A stretch of DNA of 64,000 bases from Agriterribacter humi (GTDB taxonomy: Bacteria > Bacteroidota > Bacteroidia > Chitinophagales > Chitinophagaceae): the NCBI RefSeq assembly GCF_009192765.1, contig NZ_VOHQ01000010.1, positions 159,520-223,519 on the forward strand, given 5' to 3'. The position numbers and the translations under genes are program-made. A model generated the notes under the pieces. It was given only the letters and a program-made list of their open reading frames with translations, did no database searches and had not been told where the DNA came from. Of the stretch, positions 44,840 through 53,249 are shown one piece after another. Position 1 is the stretch's first letter; each line of letters begins with the position of its first letter.

Positions 44840-45439
44840 CTATTGTTGTCCCGCACTTAAAATTAATACAGCAGCCAGGTTTACGCCAAATGCAATGCCC
44901 CAATTCCTCCAAACTTTACCTTGCTTAATTTTCTTAGCCTTGTGCGTGTATCCATCATAGTAGTCGGACATTTTCATCAAATCAGGATTGGGATAATTTA
45001 GGTTTTTGTCGTTAGGTGGTGTTGAAGAGCAAGCTATTGCTGGTATTAGCCCAAGAAGTGGGGATACCAGCCCTGTAATTAAAGTTCCCGTTGCAGCACC
45101 TTTATATCCTTTGTAATATTGCGTTGCATCAGTTTGTCCCTGTATAAACAAATCTTTGCTTGATTTAGCTATAGATGAAGAAATATTTTCGGGCTCTTTA
45201 TCATTGTTAAATATATCCTTCGTCCCATTTTCATAACGGATCATCAAGACATCTTTTTTGGATATAATGAAAATCGGGCCATCCAGATTATCAAATTTTT
45301 TATACCTAATTTCATTTGCGCTTATTTCTAAAACCTTCGCCTGAATATCATCACCCGATTTTTTAGTTATTAGATCTTGCGAAAAACTAAGTGTCAGTGT
45401 AAAAATAATTGTCAGTGTTGTAAGGATAATCTTCTTCAT
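44840..45439 (-). CDS. Small exported protein of unknown function
   Basis: 199 residues from the ATG at 45439, which provides a signal peptide (MKKIILTTLTIIFTLTLSFS); the longer frame upstream is unlikely. After the signal, DLITKKSGDDIQAKVLEISA and NEIRYKKFDNLDGPIFIISK form a small beta domain; a hydrophobic stretch (TGTLITGLVSPLLGLIPAIA) and a second one at the C-terminus (WGIAFGVNLAAVLILSAGQ) suggest membrane association. Similar small proteins occur in this phylum but I cannot name a function. It lies between repeats B1 and A2. Confidence 0.65.
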   Translation of the reverse strand: MKKIILTTLTIIFTLTLSFSQDLITKKSGDDIQAKVLEISANEIRYKKFDNLDGPIFIISKKDVLMIRYENGTKDIFNNDKEPENISSSIAKSSKDLFIQGQTDATQYYKGYKGAATGTLITGLVSPLLGLIPAIACSSTPPNDKNLNYPNPDLMKMSDYYDGYTHKAKKIKQGKVWRNWGIAFGVNLAAVLILSAGQQ

Positions 45440-45678
45440 TGTTTTTCTAAGTTTAATTTTTCCCATACTTGTTTGGCTTGGGGATTCGCCCCGTTTTTTG
45501 AAATGGTTCCTGGTCTCCATGTATGATTATAAAAAGTTAATGTGAGATCTTAAATGCTGTCACGACAAGCAGAAAGAATTGACAGATGGCTTTCTTAAAT
45601 AACGATTTGCTTCTTTCTAGCCCTGAGCTTGTCAACCTTAAGACCGCTTTGAGCCCATGCATAATTTTAAACTTTTTT

Positions 45679-45738
45679 TATACGGTACAAGAAACCTTCG
45701 CTCTTTTCCTACGCCTCATTCTTGCGCCAAAACGAGGC
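45679..45738. repeat. Repeat A, copy 2 (3' of the OLD nuclease gene)
   Basis: Second copy of the 60-base repeat at 42510-42569. It ends one base before the stop codon of the OLD-type gene (45740-45742). The repeat may extend to about 45610 on the left, but the left part is not shared with copy 1. Confidence 0.75.
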
Positions 45739-45739
45739 T

Positions 45740-47578
45740 TTAGTCGACAATACTGTGTACTTTCTGAAAAAGGTCTGTCAGTATTTGAATTTTGTTAAGT
45801 TCTTTCGCTGTTATTACATCTGCTAATTCAGTTGCAAATTCTGGTTTCTTATAAATTTTTTTATGATGAGTGATGTGTTGCTTACTTGCCTTGAAAAATC
45901 CCTTTGAAAGTTTTGGACATGTGGCTCTTAAATTCTTAATATGCCCACTAGTCCACTTACCCTTCGTCGGTCTTTCGTAAAGTCGATTAAAGACATCTCG
46001 AATTACTGAATCTGGAAATATGTCTTCAAACTCTTGTATGCCTGCAAAAAATACATTTGAAGTTAAGAATGCTCCACCAAATCCAATTTCGTTTAGTTTG
46101 TCTACAGTTACATTGGCTCCACAGTTCGGGTTTTGAGTATCCGTATCAAGTAGCATAACTGTTACGTCTTTCTTATTCCTATGCAATAGTTTTAGAAAAT
46201 TATACCAAGCTCCATTCGAATTCAAGTTTATGAGTACAATTCCGCTTTCAGAAAGTGTCCTATTAAATAGCTTTTTGTAAATTTTGGGGATAGCTGATTC
46301 TTCACTTTCTCCCTCAACTAACAAAAAGCACTTTTCATAGAATATACTGCTGTTTTTGATTCCGCCAATAATCGAAATTTGATTTAAGAAGTTTATTATA
46401 TCCTGGTCACCATCAGAATGCAAATAGTCAACGCTCGACACTCCTGTATTTTGAATTACTTGAATTATTGAGTTAGAAGGTGCTCTGTCAATCATAGCAA
46501 TTGAATGAGTTGCGATTATAGACTGAACATTTGAATTTGTGTCGTTTGAAACGTCTGTTATTGCATTAAACATTTTTCGTTGAGCATCGTAATGCAAATT
46601 AGCATCAGGTTCGTCATATGCCCTAAAAACAGCTCTGCTATTCACCAAGCCAGACTGAACTTCTTTATCCCACTCTAATATTGAAAGAAATAAACGTTTT
46701 TTTGAGCCTTCCCCTTTTTGGTCAATTAGTTTGAAACCAGTGCCTTCATCTAGTTCCAAGCCCTGAAAATCTAATCCCCTAGAAAAGTCTATGTCGAGTC
46801 TACCCTGAATTTTCAGAACATTTGGATTGTATAATTTAATTTTTGCGAGCAGTTTCTCTTCAATATCTTTATTGAGATTTCGAAAGACTTTTTCTTTCAA
46901 CCTTTTTATTGAAGACAACTTTAAATTTCCAGATTCGTCGTAAAAATGCGAAGAATAGATATTGTCCAATGTTTTTTTAACTAAGGCTTGTGGATTCCCA
47001 TAAATATGACTTCCATAGTATTGGTAAATGGGAAGGTGGCTTTGTATATCATTAAAGTTTATCTCTACTTCTGCTGTAGATTTAGGTATTGTCTCCCAAT
47101 TTTCCTCAATATATTTTTTAAGTGCAGCTCGTCTTTCTTCTTGATTGGGAAGTTCATCAATGCTCAATTCTTCAAGTAGTTGTTTAGTATTTTCAGCATT
47201 TAAAGTCTGGTATTGTTCTAAGTTATTATTTTGAAAGACGGGCTTTAGAACAAAGGTTTTAAACGCTTCTTGCTTTTTATACTTTTTTTTGACAGAAAGA
47301 TTATTTCCAATTAGGTAAGTCTTTAAACTATTTGCATCATCTTTTTGAGTTACCTCAAACTTTGCTTTGATTTCGAACTCATCAACTGAAATGTTATTCA
47401 GAGAAAAGTACTCTTCTAAGCTTGGATTTTGTTTTGTTAGAAGTAATTCAATAGCTCGCAAGATTGATGATTTTCCAGAATCATTTTCGCCTATCAAAAC
47501 AGATATGTTTTGGATTGGAATAACAGTATTGTTTTGAAAACACTTAAATCCCTCTAGTTGAATTTCAACAAGTTTCAT
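45740..47578 (-). CDS. OLD-family ATPase/TOPRIM nuclease
   Basis: 612 residues from the ATG at 47578. The ABC-type ATPase has Walker A GENDSGKS at 30-37, a signature-like KGEGSKKRLFLSILEW near 288, the Walker B/D-loop block AYDEPDANLHYDAQ near 320 and the H-loop IIATHS near 355. The C-terminal TOPRIM domain has CFLLVEGESEESAIPKIY (E near 422) and MLLDTDTQNPN (DxD near 477), the metal-binding acids. So both catalytic halves look intact. Proteins of this family cut DNA and act in phage defence (OLD of phage P2, GajA). The gene overlaps the WYL gene by four bases. Confidence 0.9.
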   Translation of the reverse strand: MKLVEIQLEGFKCFQNNTVIPIQNISVLIGENDSGKSSILRAIELLLTKQNPSLEEYFSLNNISVDEFEIKAKFEVTQKDDANSLKTYLIGNNLSVKKKYKKQEAFKTFVLKPVFQNNNLEQYQTLNAENTKQLLEELSIDELPNQEERRAALKKYIEENWETIPKSTAEVEINFNDIQSHLPIYQYYGSHIYGNPQALVKKTLDNIYSSHFYDESGNLKLSSIKRLKEKVFRNLNKDIEEKLLAKIKLYNPNVLKIQGRLDIDFSRGLDFQGLELDEGTGFKLIDQKGEGSKKRLFLSILEWDKEVQSGLVNSRAVFRAYDEPDANLHYDAQRKMFNAITDVSNDTNSNVQSIIATHSIAMIDRAPSNSIIQVIQNTGVSSVDYLHSDGDQDIINFLNQISIIGGIKNSSIFYEKCFLLVEGESEESAIPKIYKKLFNRTLSESGIVLINLNSNGAWYNFLKLLHRNKKDVTVMLLDTDTQNPNCGANVTVDKLNEIGFGGAFLTSNVFFAGIQEFEDIFPDSVIRDVFNRLYERPTKGKWTSGHIKNLRATCPKLSKGFFKASKQHITHHKKIYKKPEFATELADVITAKELNKIQILTDLFQKVHSIVD

Positions 47579-47865
47579 AGCTCGCAATATATTATCGTCA
47601 TCCCTTTATCACCTTTCACGTAGTCTGGTCTTGGGCTAAAAAATACTTCCTCAAGTAGAGTTAAGGACGCGACTTTAGCTATGTCATAAAGCTTCCAACC
47701 CATTTTCCCCGTTGAAGAATATCCATCGACTTGGAATGCTCTAACAATTTCGTTGCCCTTCGAATTCTTGCCAAAACAATGAGGCTCAACTACTCGTCTG
47801 CCACCATCATAAACAAACTCAATTAGTTTTCGCTTTTCTATTGCTTGTGTAATAAGCAGTTTCAT
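47575..47865 (-). CDS. WYL-domain-only mini-protein
   Basis: 96 residues. AIEKRKLIEFVYDGGRRVVEPH, then FGKNSKGNEIVRAFQVDGYS and WKLYDIAKVASLTLLEE, follow the SH3-like WYL domain found in ligand-sensing regulators. The usual N-terminal helix-turn-helix and C-terminal WCX domain are missing, so it is a bare sensor domain. Its stop overlaps the ATG of the OLD gene, so the two are translationally coupled and presumably work together. WYL domains bind nucleic acid or nucleotide signals in defence regulators such as CapW and BrxR. Confidence 0.8.
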   Translation of the reverse strand: MKLLITQAIEKRKLIEFVYDGGRRVVEPHCFGKNSKGNEIVRAFQVDGYSSTGKMGWKLYDIAKVASLTLLEEVFFSPRPDYVKGDKGMTIIYCEL

Positions 47866-48014
47866 TTTTTAGCTTTAGGGTGTCAAATAGAATTGCCGCT
47901 AACTCATCGCTTTGCGCAACCTGCTTTATTTATAAATAATTTTTATCGCTTACAAGCACTCATAAACGCTCCTAAGCGTTTACAACCGGCTGACAGCAAT
48001 ATTCCTTCACTATT

Positions 48015-48184
48015 GCACTGGTCCAAAAATCCTAAAAATGGAATGATACGGGTTGATTGCCGGGTTATAGTAGTGCGGATTGAAACTATTTCAAACCTAT
48101 CCATTTTTTATTAAAAACGGTGTTTTTTTTAGTATTTGGCGTGTTTTGACATGCGGGTGGCGGTTTTATTGCGTTCGCGGTTGA
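48015..48184. repeat. Repeat B, copy 2 (5' of the WYL-OLD unit)
   Basis: Second copy of the 170-base repeat at 44461-44631, again 5' of a minus-strand defence-type unit. Just before it, 47896-47945 (AACTCATCGCTTTGCGCAAC then TTTATTTATAAATAAT) resembles 50046-50095, so the full element may be about 290 bases. Confidence 0.85.
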
Positions 48185-48224
48185 AACCAGGTATTAATAG
48201 ATTTGCAGCATGCATTGTTAGCGC

Positions 48225-48360
48225 GGGCTGATCCGCCGCGGCGGATACCGGCCGCATCGGGCAACTTCGGATCAGCACAAAAGTTTAATAGTTTTATAGC
48301 GTCAGGGTCTCGCCGCCACACAGTTGCCCGGCTGTGAAGACCCCGGCGCGACAACTCCTT
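48225..48360. repeat. GC-rich inverted-repeat block
   Basis: A GC-rich island inside AT-rich surroundings. It contains the perfect palindrome TCCGCCGCGGCGGA, two copies of GTTGCCCGG/GGGCAAC-type words in opposite orientation and CCCCGGCGCGAC. It lies between repeat B2 and the MmcQ-type gene. No gene seen here. Confidence 0.55.
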
Positions 48361-48414
48361 CGTCGGATGCCGACCGCACCAGACAGATTTATGCTTCCAC
48401 CAAAAAACAATGAT

Positions 48415-48729
48415 CTACTTCTTTCCCGTCTTTCTAAAGTTATATGCTTCCTGTATGAGCGGCTTCAGGTCGGCAATGCCGGTATTTTTTAAATCTGCTT
48501 TTAGTCCTACAAAATACTTTCTGTTTCTGCGAACCAGCTCAAATTTTTCAGGTTCGCTGTTTGATAAGGACTCAGCCAAAAGCTCCGGCAAGGCCATAAT
48601 GGCCGCGTCTTTCTGAACCGTTATAAATCCCCTGTCTCCCACTTTAAAAGTAGGCAGCCTGAAGTGTAAACTTTCAGTAACCGCCGGCAATGCCAAAGCT
48701 ATTGCCCTTATTTGTTCTAATGTAACCAT
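48415..48729 (-). CDS. MmcQ/YjbR-family DNA-binding-like protein
   Basis: 104 residues. MVTLEQIRAIALALPAVTES, then HFRLPTFKVGDRGFITVQKD and KYFVGLKADLKN, are typical of the MmcQ/YjbR fold (CyaY-like), found near restriction and stress genes. DNA binding is predicted for the family but not shown for this subgroup. It overlaps the upstream membrane-protein gene by 13 bases. Confidence 0.88.
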   Translation of the reverse strand: MVTLEQIRAIALALPAVTESLHFRLPTFKVGDRGFITVQKDAAIMALPELLAESLSNSEPEKFELVRRNRKYFVGLKADLKNTGIADLKPLIQEAYNFRKTGKK

Positions 48730-49112
48730 GACTGCCTGGGTTTCAAAATCATCAGGATAAGAACAGCAAAAACAAAGGTCAAAACAGCAAATGATTGCTC
48801 AAAGTTTGTTTTTGCGAAAAGATTACCAACCGTATTCAGAACAAATAAAGCAAGAAAGATCCATAGTATTACGTCTATTGCTTTTTTCTTAAACCGGAAT
48901 TTTATATAGCTGGCTTTCATGAGCAGAACAAGTCCCAGAAATAAGTTGATCAAAATGGAGATGGCTTCAAAAACATACATTTCCTGATCATTTTCAAGTC
49001 GCCCGCCCCAGGCGATCTTATAAGGAATTGCTTTAGCGATCACAGCGATATGAAACAGAATTACCGCAACAAGCAATCCCAGCAAAATATTTATTGATGT
49101 TTTAAACTGCAT
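48717..49112 (-). CDS. Small four-helix membrane protein
   Basis: 131 residues with four hydrophobic helices (INILLGLLVAVILFHIAVIA, VFEAISILINLFLGLVLLM, AIDVILWIFLALFVLNTVGN, FAVLTFVFAVLILMILK). No motif or family recognised. The overlap with the MmcQ-type gene indicates translational coupling. Confidence 0.7.
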   Translation of the reverse strand: MQFKTSINILLGLLVAVILFHIAVIAKAIPYKIAWGGRLENDQEMYVFEAISILINLFLGLVLLMKASYIKFRFKKKAIDVILWIFLALFVLNTVGNLFAKTNFEQSFAVLTFVFAVLILMILKPRQSWLH

Positions 49113-49375
49113 TTTATTTTTTAAGCAAGTATTAGGTTTGGAGCTTGTCAGACGATTAAGGATGAGCGATGAGCCGGTTGAAGAACAAAAGATGAAGTAA
49201 CAACAAAAAGATGAACAAAGTGTGTCTGCCGGATAAATTATTTAGCGGCAAATACAGAGATTATTCGCCGAAAGTTCAAAGTGTCAGACTATGTAAATCC
49301 CATTCGCGCGTTTTCTTTACTCAATTTCCAAAAGGTGCGAAACGTTAACGATGGGCTCCAGATTGGTGGGCGCCG

Positions 49376-49675
49376 TTATGCTACTTTGGAACTGAATGTT
49401 TTGATAGATTGAATCGAAGAAGCTTTATTGGAAAGCTCTTCTTCTATATCAAAATCGGCTTGCATACCAAGCCAGAATTTTGCAGAATTTCCAAAATATT
49501 TACTGAATCTCAGCGCAGTACCGGCAGTAATCCGCCGGTTACCTTTTATGATTTCAGAAATACGGGTCTGAGGTATTTCAACATCTTTTGCAAGTCTGTA
49601 TGCAGAAATATTCAATGGTAACAGGAACTCTTTAAGAAGTACTTCACCCGGATGTATATTTTTAAGTTTTGCCAT
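49376..49675 (-). CDS. higA: HigA-family antitoxin
   Basis: 99 residues from the ATG at 49675. IHPGEVLLKEFLLPLNISAY, then RLAKDVEIPQTRISEIIKGN and RRITAGTALRFSKYFGNSAK, are the standard beginning and helix-turn-helix of the HigA addiction-module antitoxins. It should bind the toxin encoded 10 bases upstream and repress the operon. Gene order toxin-antitoxin is the usual HigBA order. Confidence 0.92.
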   Translation of the reverse strand: MAKLKNIHPGEVLLKEFLLPLNISAYRLAKDVEIPQTRISEIIKGNRRITAGTALRFSKYFGNSAKFWLGMQADFDIEEELSNKASSIQSIKTFSSKVA

Positions 49676-49685
49676 TTTACTTTGT

Positions 49686-49967
49686 TTAATGATAGTCAAT
49701 TATTTCAGCTTCAAAAGCATTGCCTGAATTCCATTTAAAAATTATTCTCCACTGATCATTTACCCTAATGCTATAAAAATCTTTAAGCTTTCCGGATAAT
49801 TTTTCAAGTCTGTTGGAAGGAGGAATTCTTAAGTCTGCAAGATCAGCGGAGTTATTAAGCATTCTCAATTTTCTTCTTCCAATGTTTTGAATTTCAACCG
49901 GCAGTTTCTTAACTCTAATACCATTCCAAATTTTTTCTGTATCCGAATTGCCAAATGAAATGATCAT
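49686..49967 (-). CDS. higB: HigB/RelE-family toxin
   Basis: 93 residues. KIWNGIRVKKLPVEIQNIGR, then RKLRMLNNSADLADLRIPPS and NRLEKLSGKLKDFYSIRVND-QWRIIFKW, match the RelE/HigB mRNA-interferase fold of the HigB type. The basic residues R-V-N-D-Q-W-R-I that line the active site are present. It precedes the antitoxin by 10 bases. Confidence 0.92.
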   Translation of the reverse strand: MIISFGNSDTEKIWNGIRVKKLPVEIQNIGRRKLRMLNNSADLADLRIPPSNRLEKLSGKLKDFYSIRVNDQWRIIFKWNSGNAFEAEIIDYH

Positions 49968-50045
49968 GCTATTTCCGTTACTAACGCCAAAAGTAAGTAT
50001 TTTAAATGAAAATGAAAAGAGGCTTGAGTTAAAAAGGTATTATGG

Positions 50046-50135
50046 CGCCCAATTCATCCCTTTGTGCAACCCGCATTATTTATAAATAATTTTGAGCATT
50101 TATAATTACTTATGGGATGAAACGGGTTGATGCCG
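50046..50135. repeat. Repeat B-related relic (5' of HigBA)
   Basis: 50046-50095 resembles 47896-47945 (TTTGTGCAAC, then TTATTTATAAATAATTTT), and 50115-50135 has GATGAAACGGGTTGATGCCG, close to the GATACGGGTTGATTGCCG word of B1 and B2. The middle of B is deleted. It lies 5' of the higBA operon and directly 3' of the GH2 gene. Confidence 0.6.
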
Positions 50136-50139
50136 GGCG

Positions 50140-52914
50140 TTAAAAGCTGAGGATCTTCTCCAGCAGTTCAATGGAAAGTTCATGCGTGGGATTGAATTTT
50201 TCTCCTGCCGCATATTGCAGTAAACTGGCTTTCAGTTGCCGCGCCGCAGGACGCTTGCCGGCATCCGTATCCAGGTCAAGCGCGCAGATCAGGAGCTTAC
50301 CCTTTCCCACACGGGTTTCAAAAATGATCCCCAGTTTATAATTCCTTTCGTAATTATCAATCACCTGCACAATAGGACTGTAATCCGCCGGTGTTTCATT
50401 CAGTACAACCGACTTCGACCTGTTAAACCGGTCGTCCCATTCATGCATTGCTTCATCGCCTGCAATACCGTACGATGCCTGCGCCGTATACCGGCCCAGC
50501 AGGTCGGCCCATTGCCAGTCGCTGTGCGCTTCCGTAGGAAAGCCGGCCAGCGCCGGGTGTTGCGGATTGCAGAGCACGCTGAGTGTGCCGGCCTGGTTAA
50601 AAAGCCGCATGTTCCAGAAAGCGGGCATATAAGTGCCGGGTATTGCGCTCCTGCCTTTGGATACAGGAGGAAACTGCCGCACACTATCGGGCCCCATAAA
50701 CGCAGTTTTAATTTCATATAACCCTTCAGCAGGCGAAGAAAACAATAGCACACGCTCTCCATTTGCCAGGTCTTTGCGGGCCGCATCATCAAAAGCATAA
50801 TGCACACGCACATCAGGCGCTGCAGCAGCCTGCTTTGCAGGATATACCCATATATTCCAACTGTTGGATGTGCCGCCTGCACTAACGGTAACCAGTAAGC
50901 GGGAAGGGGAATGCGCCTTTTTTAGGGAGGCTTTAATATCCCCGATGAAAGTCACTTTTCCCTGCTGCATTGTGCTGCTGGCGAAACTTCCGGAGGCGAT
51001 TGTATTATTTTGTTCATCGGTTATCTTCCATTCGGCAGCAGATCGCAGCGCCGCAGGTCCGTAATTGGAAAGCATGGCTTTTGCGGTAAACAGCTCATCG
51101 CTGGTATAGATCCGCTGCGGCATGCTTAAAAGACATACTACCGGCCCGCAAAAACGACGGAACTCAGCCGGCGTTATCAATCCTTTTGAATCCCAGAATG
51201 CATCCAGCCAGCCAATGATGGCACATCCTTCGCCCGGAAAATCACGTGCTTCCACAACCTGGAAACCACCATAAGGATAGGAACGCAAGCATCCTTCTAT
51301 CTCATCTTTATACAGCGACACGGCGAACTTTCCGCTTGCCTGTGCAAACGCTTTGTTCTGATCGGCCATATTATTTTGTGCGAGTGAATGCCGGAACCCT
51401 TCGTAATTGTATGGTCTGAGCGTTCCCGTAAACTTTTCCAGTTGGTCAAAATCAGGATAGCTGGCCCATTGACCTACTTCGTGTGCAAAGGTTGGCAATG
51501 ACGACAACCTGTATTTTTCCGTCTCCGCAGTTTTGATCAGCGACCACCTGTCCCAGTCGGTACGCGGACCTTTAACGCCACGCTGCCCGATCTCCGTTCC
51601 CCTTTCCGCGAAATCGCCATTGGTAATGGTATCTCCGTTCTGACAGCGGTACAACATACGGGTATCTATACTCCTGCCTTTATTAACCAGCACTTCAAAT
51701 GGGCCCGGCGATTCATTGCCCATTGCCATAAACGCAAAGGAAGGATGGTTGCCATAGGTTTCAAGAATGCGCTGCAGTTCATCAAACAGGAACTGGTCGC
51801 GGAGCGGGTGTTCGCCAAACACAGGCGCATCTATTGACCAGAAAGGAAGCTCCACCTGCAAATAAAAGCCAAGTTCATCCGCTGCTTCAAAAGCCGCTTC
51901 GGGCGGGCACCAGGAATTGAAACGCATAAAATTAAAGCCGTATGATTTACAAATGCCCAGCACACGCACCCACGAAGCTCTATCCATGGGCGGGTATCCT
52001 GTTAAAGGATAAATACATTCGTTCACCGGGCCACGCATGAGCACAGGCCGCCCATTAACAACAAACTGGCCTTTGGCAGTTGTTAACTTTCGTATGCCGT
52101 ACTTCATGCTCTTTTTATCTTTGAATCTCCCCGAACTAAGGGTAACCGTAACCGTATGAAGGGCAGGTGAAAATTCATCCCATACAGGTGCAGCGGGTTT
52201 GAAGGGCAGGTCTATGATAGCTCCTGCAGCAGGTACGGTTACCTGTCTGTTCTGCAAAACAGCCTGGTGACTCTTCCCTGTGATATTTCCCAGCTTCACC
52301 TGCAGGCGGTCTGCATATACCTGTATATCGCTGATCCATATTGGGTCGGTAGCCCGCAATTCCATCCGCCCGGTAATGCCGTTCCAGTTTCCCTGTGTGT
52401 CATCTGTAATGGCAAAGCCCCAGGTGCCAATAGGAATGCTGCCGTAAGTATTGTCTATACAGATTGCTATAGTATGTGTGCCGGGGTTCAGCAGGCCGAG
52501 ATCATACACATGCGGGGCGGAAAGACTGTTCCGCAAACCATAGGGAATGCCGTCTATCCACAACGATGATTCCCAATGGCATCTTTCTAAAAAAAGTGCT
52601 GTTCTTTTTCCTTTCCATGATGCGGGTACTGTTATTGTGCGGCGGTACCAGGCTTTGCCTTCGTATTTTATTGCTCTCGTTAAACGGTGCGGATCTTTCA
52701 CTGTGTTTTTAATACCAAAGCCCCGCTCTTCGCAGGAGCCCGGCAATTCAATGCTGTCGGGCAGTTGCGCATCAAACCACCTTTCTTCCAAACCTTTATT
52801 ATTAGCGTCAAGCCGAAACTTCCATTGTCCTGCAAGGTTTTGAACCTGGCTGTGTAATGCTCCCGTCATTATTGTAACAAGAATAACAAGAAAAGCGCAT
52901 TTTACTTTTGTCAT
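50140..52914 (-). CDS. GH2-family glycosidase (beta-galactosidase-like)
   Basis: 924 residues. Signal peptide to about 22 (GALHS). A jelly-roll sugar-binding domain (AWYRRTITVPASWKGKRTAL, ERCHWESSLWIDG), an immunoglobulin-like domain (GIRKLTTAKGQFVVNGRPVL) and the TIM barrel (VNECIYPLTG, YGFNFMRFNSWCPPEAAFEA, HPSFAFMAMGNESPGPFE) follow the GH2 order. The acid/base Glu is in MGNESPG; the region around FAHEVGQWAS provides a candidate nucleophile Glu. Exported; the exact sugar is unknown. Confidence 0.88.
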   Translation of the reverse strand: MTKVKCAFLVILVTIMTGALHSQVQNLAGQWKFRLDANNKGLEERWFDAQLPDSIELPGSCEERGFGIKNTVKDPHRLTRAIKYEGKAWYRRTITVPASWKGKRTALFLERCHWESSLWIDGIPYGLRNSLSAPHVYDLGLLNPGTHTIAICIDNTYGSIPIGTWGFAITDDTQGNWNGITGRMELRATDPIWISDIQVYADRLQVKLGNITGKSHQAVLQNRQVTVPAAGAIIDLPFKPAAPVWDEFSPALHTVTVTLSSGRFKDKKSMKYGIRKLTTAKGQFVVNGRPVLMRGPVNECIYPLTGYPPMDRASWVRVLGICKSYGFNFMRFNSWCPPEAAFEAADELGFYLQVELPFWSIDAPVFGEHPLRDQFLFDELQRILETYGNHPSFAFMAMGNESPGPFEVLVNKGRSIDTRMLYRCQNGDTITNGDFAERGTEIGQRGVKGPRTDWDRWSLIKTAETEKYRLSSLPTFAHEVGQWASYPDFDQLEKFTGTLRPYNYEGFRHSLAQNNMADQNKAFAQASGKFAVSLYKDEIEGCLRSYPYGGFQVVEARDFPGEGCAIIGWLDAFWDSKGLITPAEFRRFCGPVVCLLSMPQRIYTSDELFTAKAMLSNYGPAALRSAAEWKITDEQNNTIASGSFASSTMQQGKVTFIGDIKASLKKAHSPSRLLVTVSAGGTSNSWNIWVYPAKQAAAAPDVRVHYAFDDAARKDLANGERVLLFSSPAEGLYEIKTAFMGPDSVRQFPPVSKGRSAIPGTYMPAFWNMRLFNQAGTLSVLCNPQHPALAGFPTEAHSDWQWADLLGRYTAQASYGIAGDEAMHEWDDRFNRSKSVVLNETPADYSPIVQVIDNYERNYKLGIIFETRVGKGKLLICALDLDTDAGKRPAARQLKASLLQYAAGEKFNPTHELSIELLEKILSF

Positions 52915-52950
52915 AAAAAAGAAAAAGATTGGGAAATAAAAACCGCGGGC

Positions 52951-53238
52951 TCAGGTCAGCGCTATACTTTCTATTGCCTCAAAAATCCTTGATTTGGGAT
53001 CTTTCATAATTTTACCTTCCACCTGGTTCCATAGTTTTCTTAATGCATTCTGCATTTGTTCCGCCTCCTGTACAGTATCAAACTCAAGCGATACCATTAC
53101 GTAATTGGTATTGCCGATGGGGTGTAACACCTGGTAACGGCGAACGCCCGACTGTTTGCGGTTTAACGGATCGCTGTCGAAAGCCTTTTTCCATTGCTTA
53201 AAATCAGGCACAGGGTGTTCAATTTGAAGGATGATCAT
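52951..53238 (-). CDS. Small ferredoxin-like-fold (ABM/Dabb-like) protein
   Basis: 95 residues. MIILQIEHPVPDFKQWKKAF, then VRRYQVLHPIGNTNYVMVSL-EFDTVQEAEQMQNALRKLW, look like a dimeric alpha-beta barrel as in antibiotic biosynthesis monooxygenase- or Dabb-type proteins. No catalytic residue can be assigned. It starts just upstream of the GH2 gene on the same strand. Confidence 0.7.
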   Translation of the reverse strand: MIILQIEHPVPDFKQWKKAFDSDPLNRKQSGVRRYQVLHPIGNTNYVMVSLEFDTVQEAEQMQNALRKLWNQVEGKIMKDPKSRIFEAIESIALT

Positions 53239-53249
53239 AATAAGCTACT

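Noticed and set aside
48166..48354. Minus-strand 62-codon frame in the GC-rich block
   Set aside because: Open only because of high GC; Arg-rich, no plausible start context and composed of the inverted repeats.
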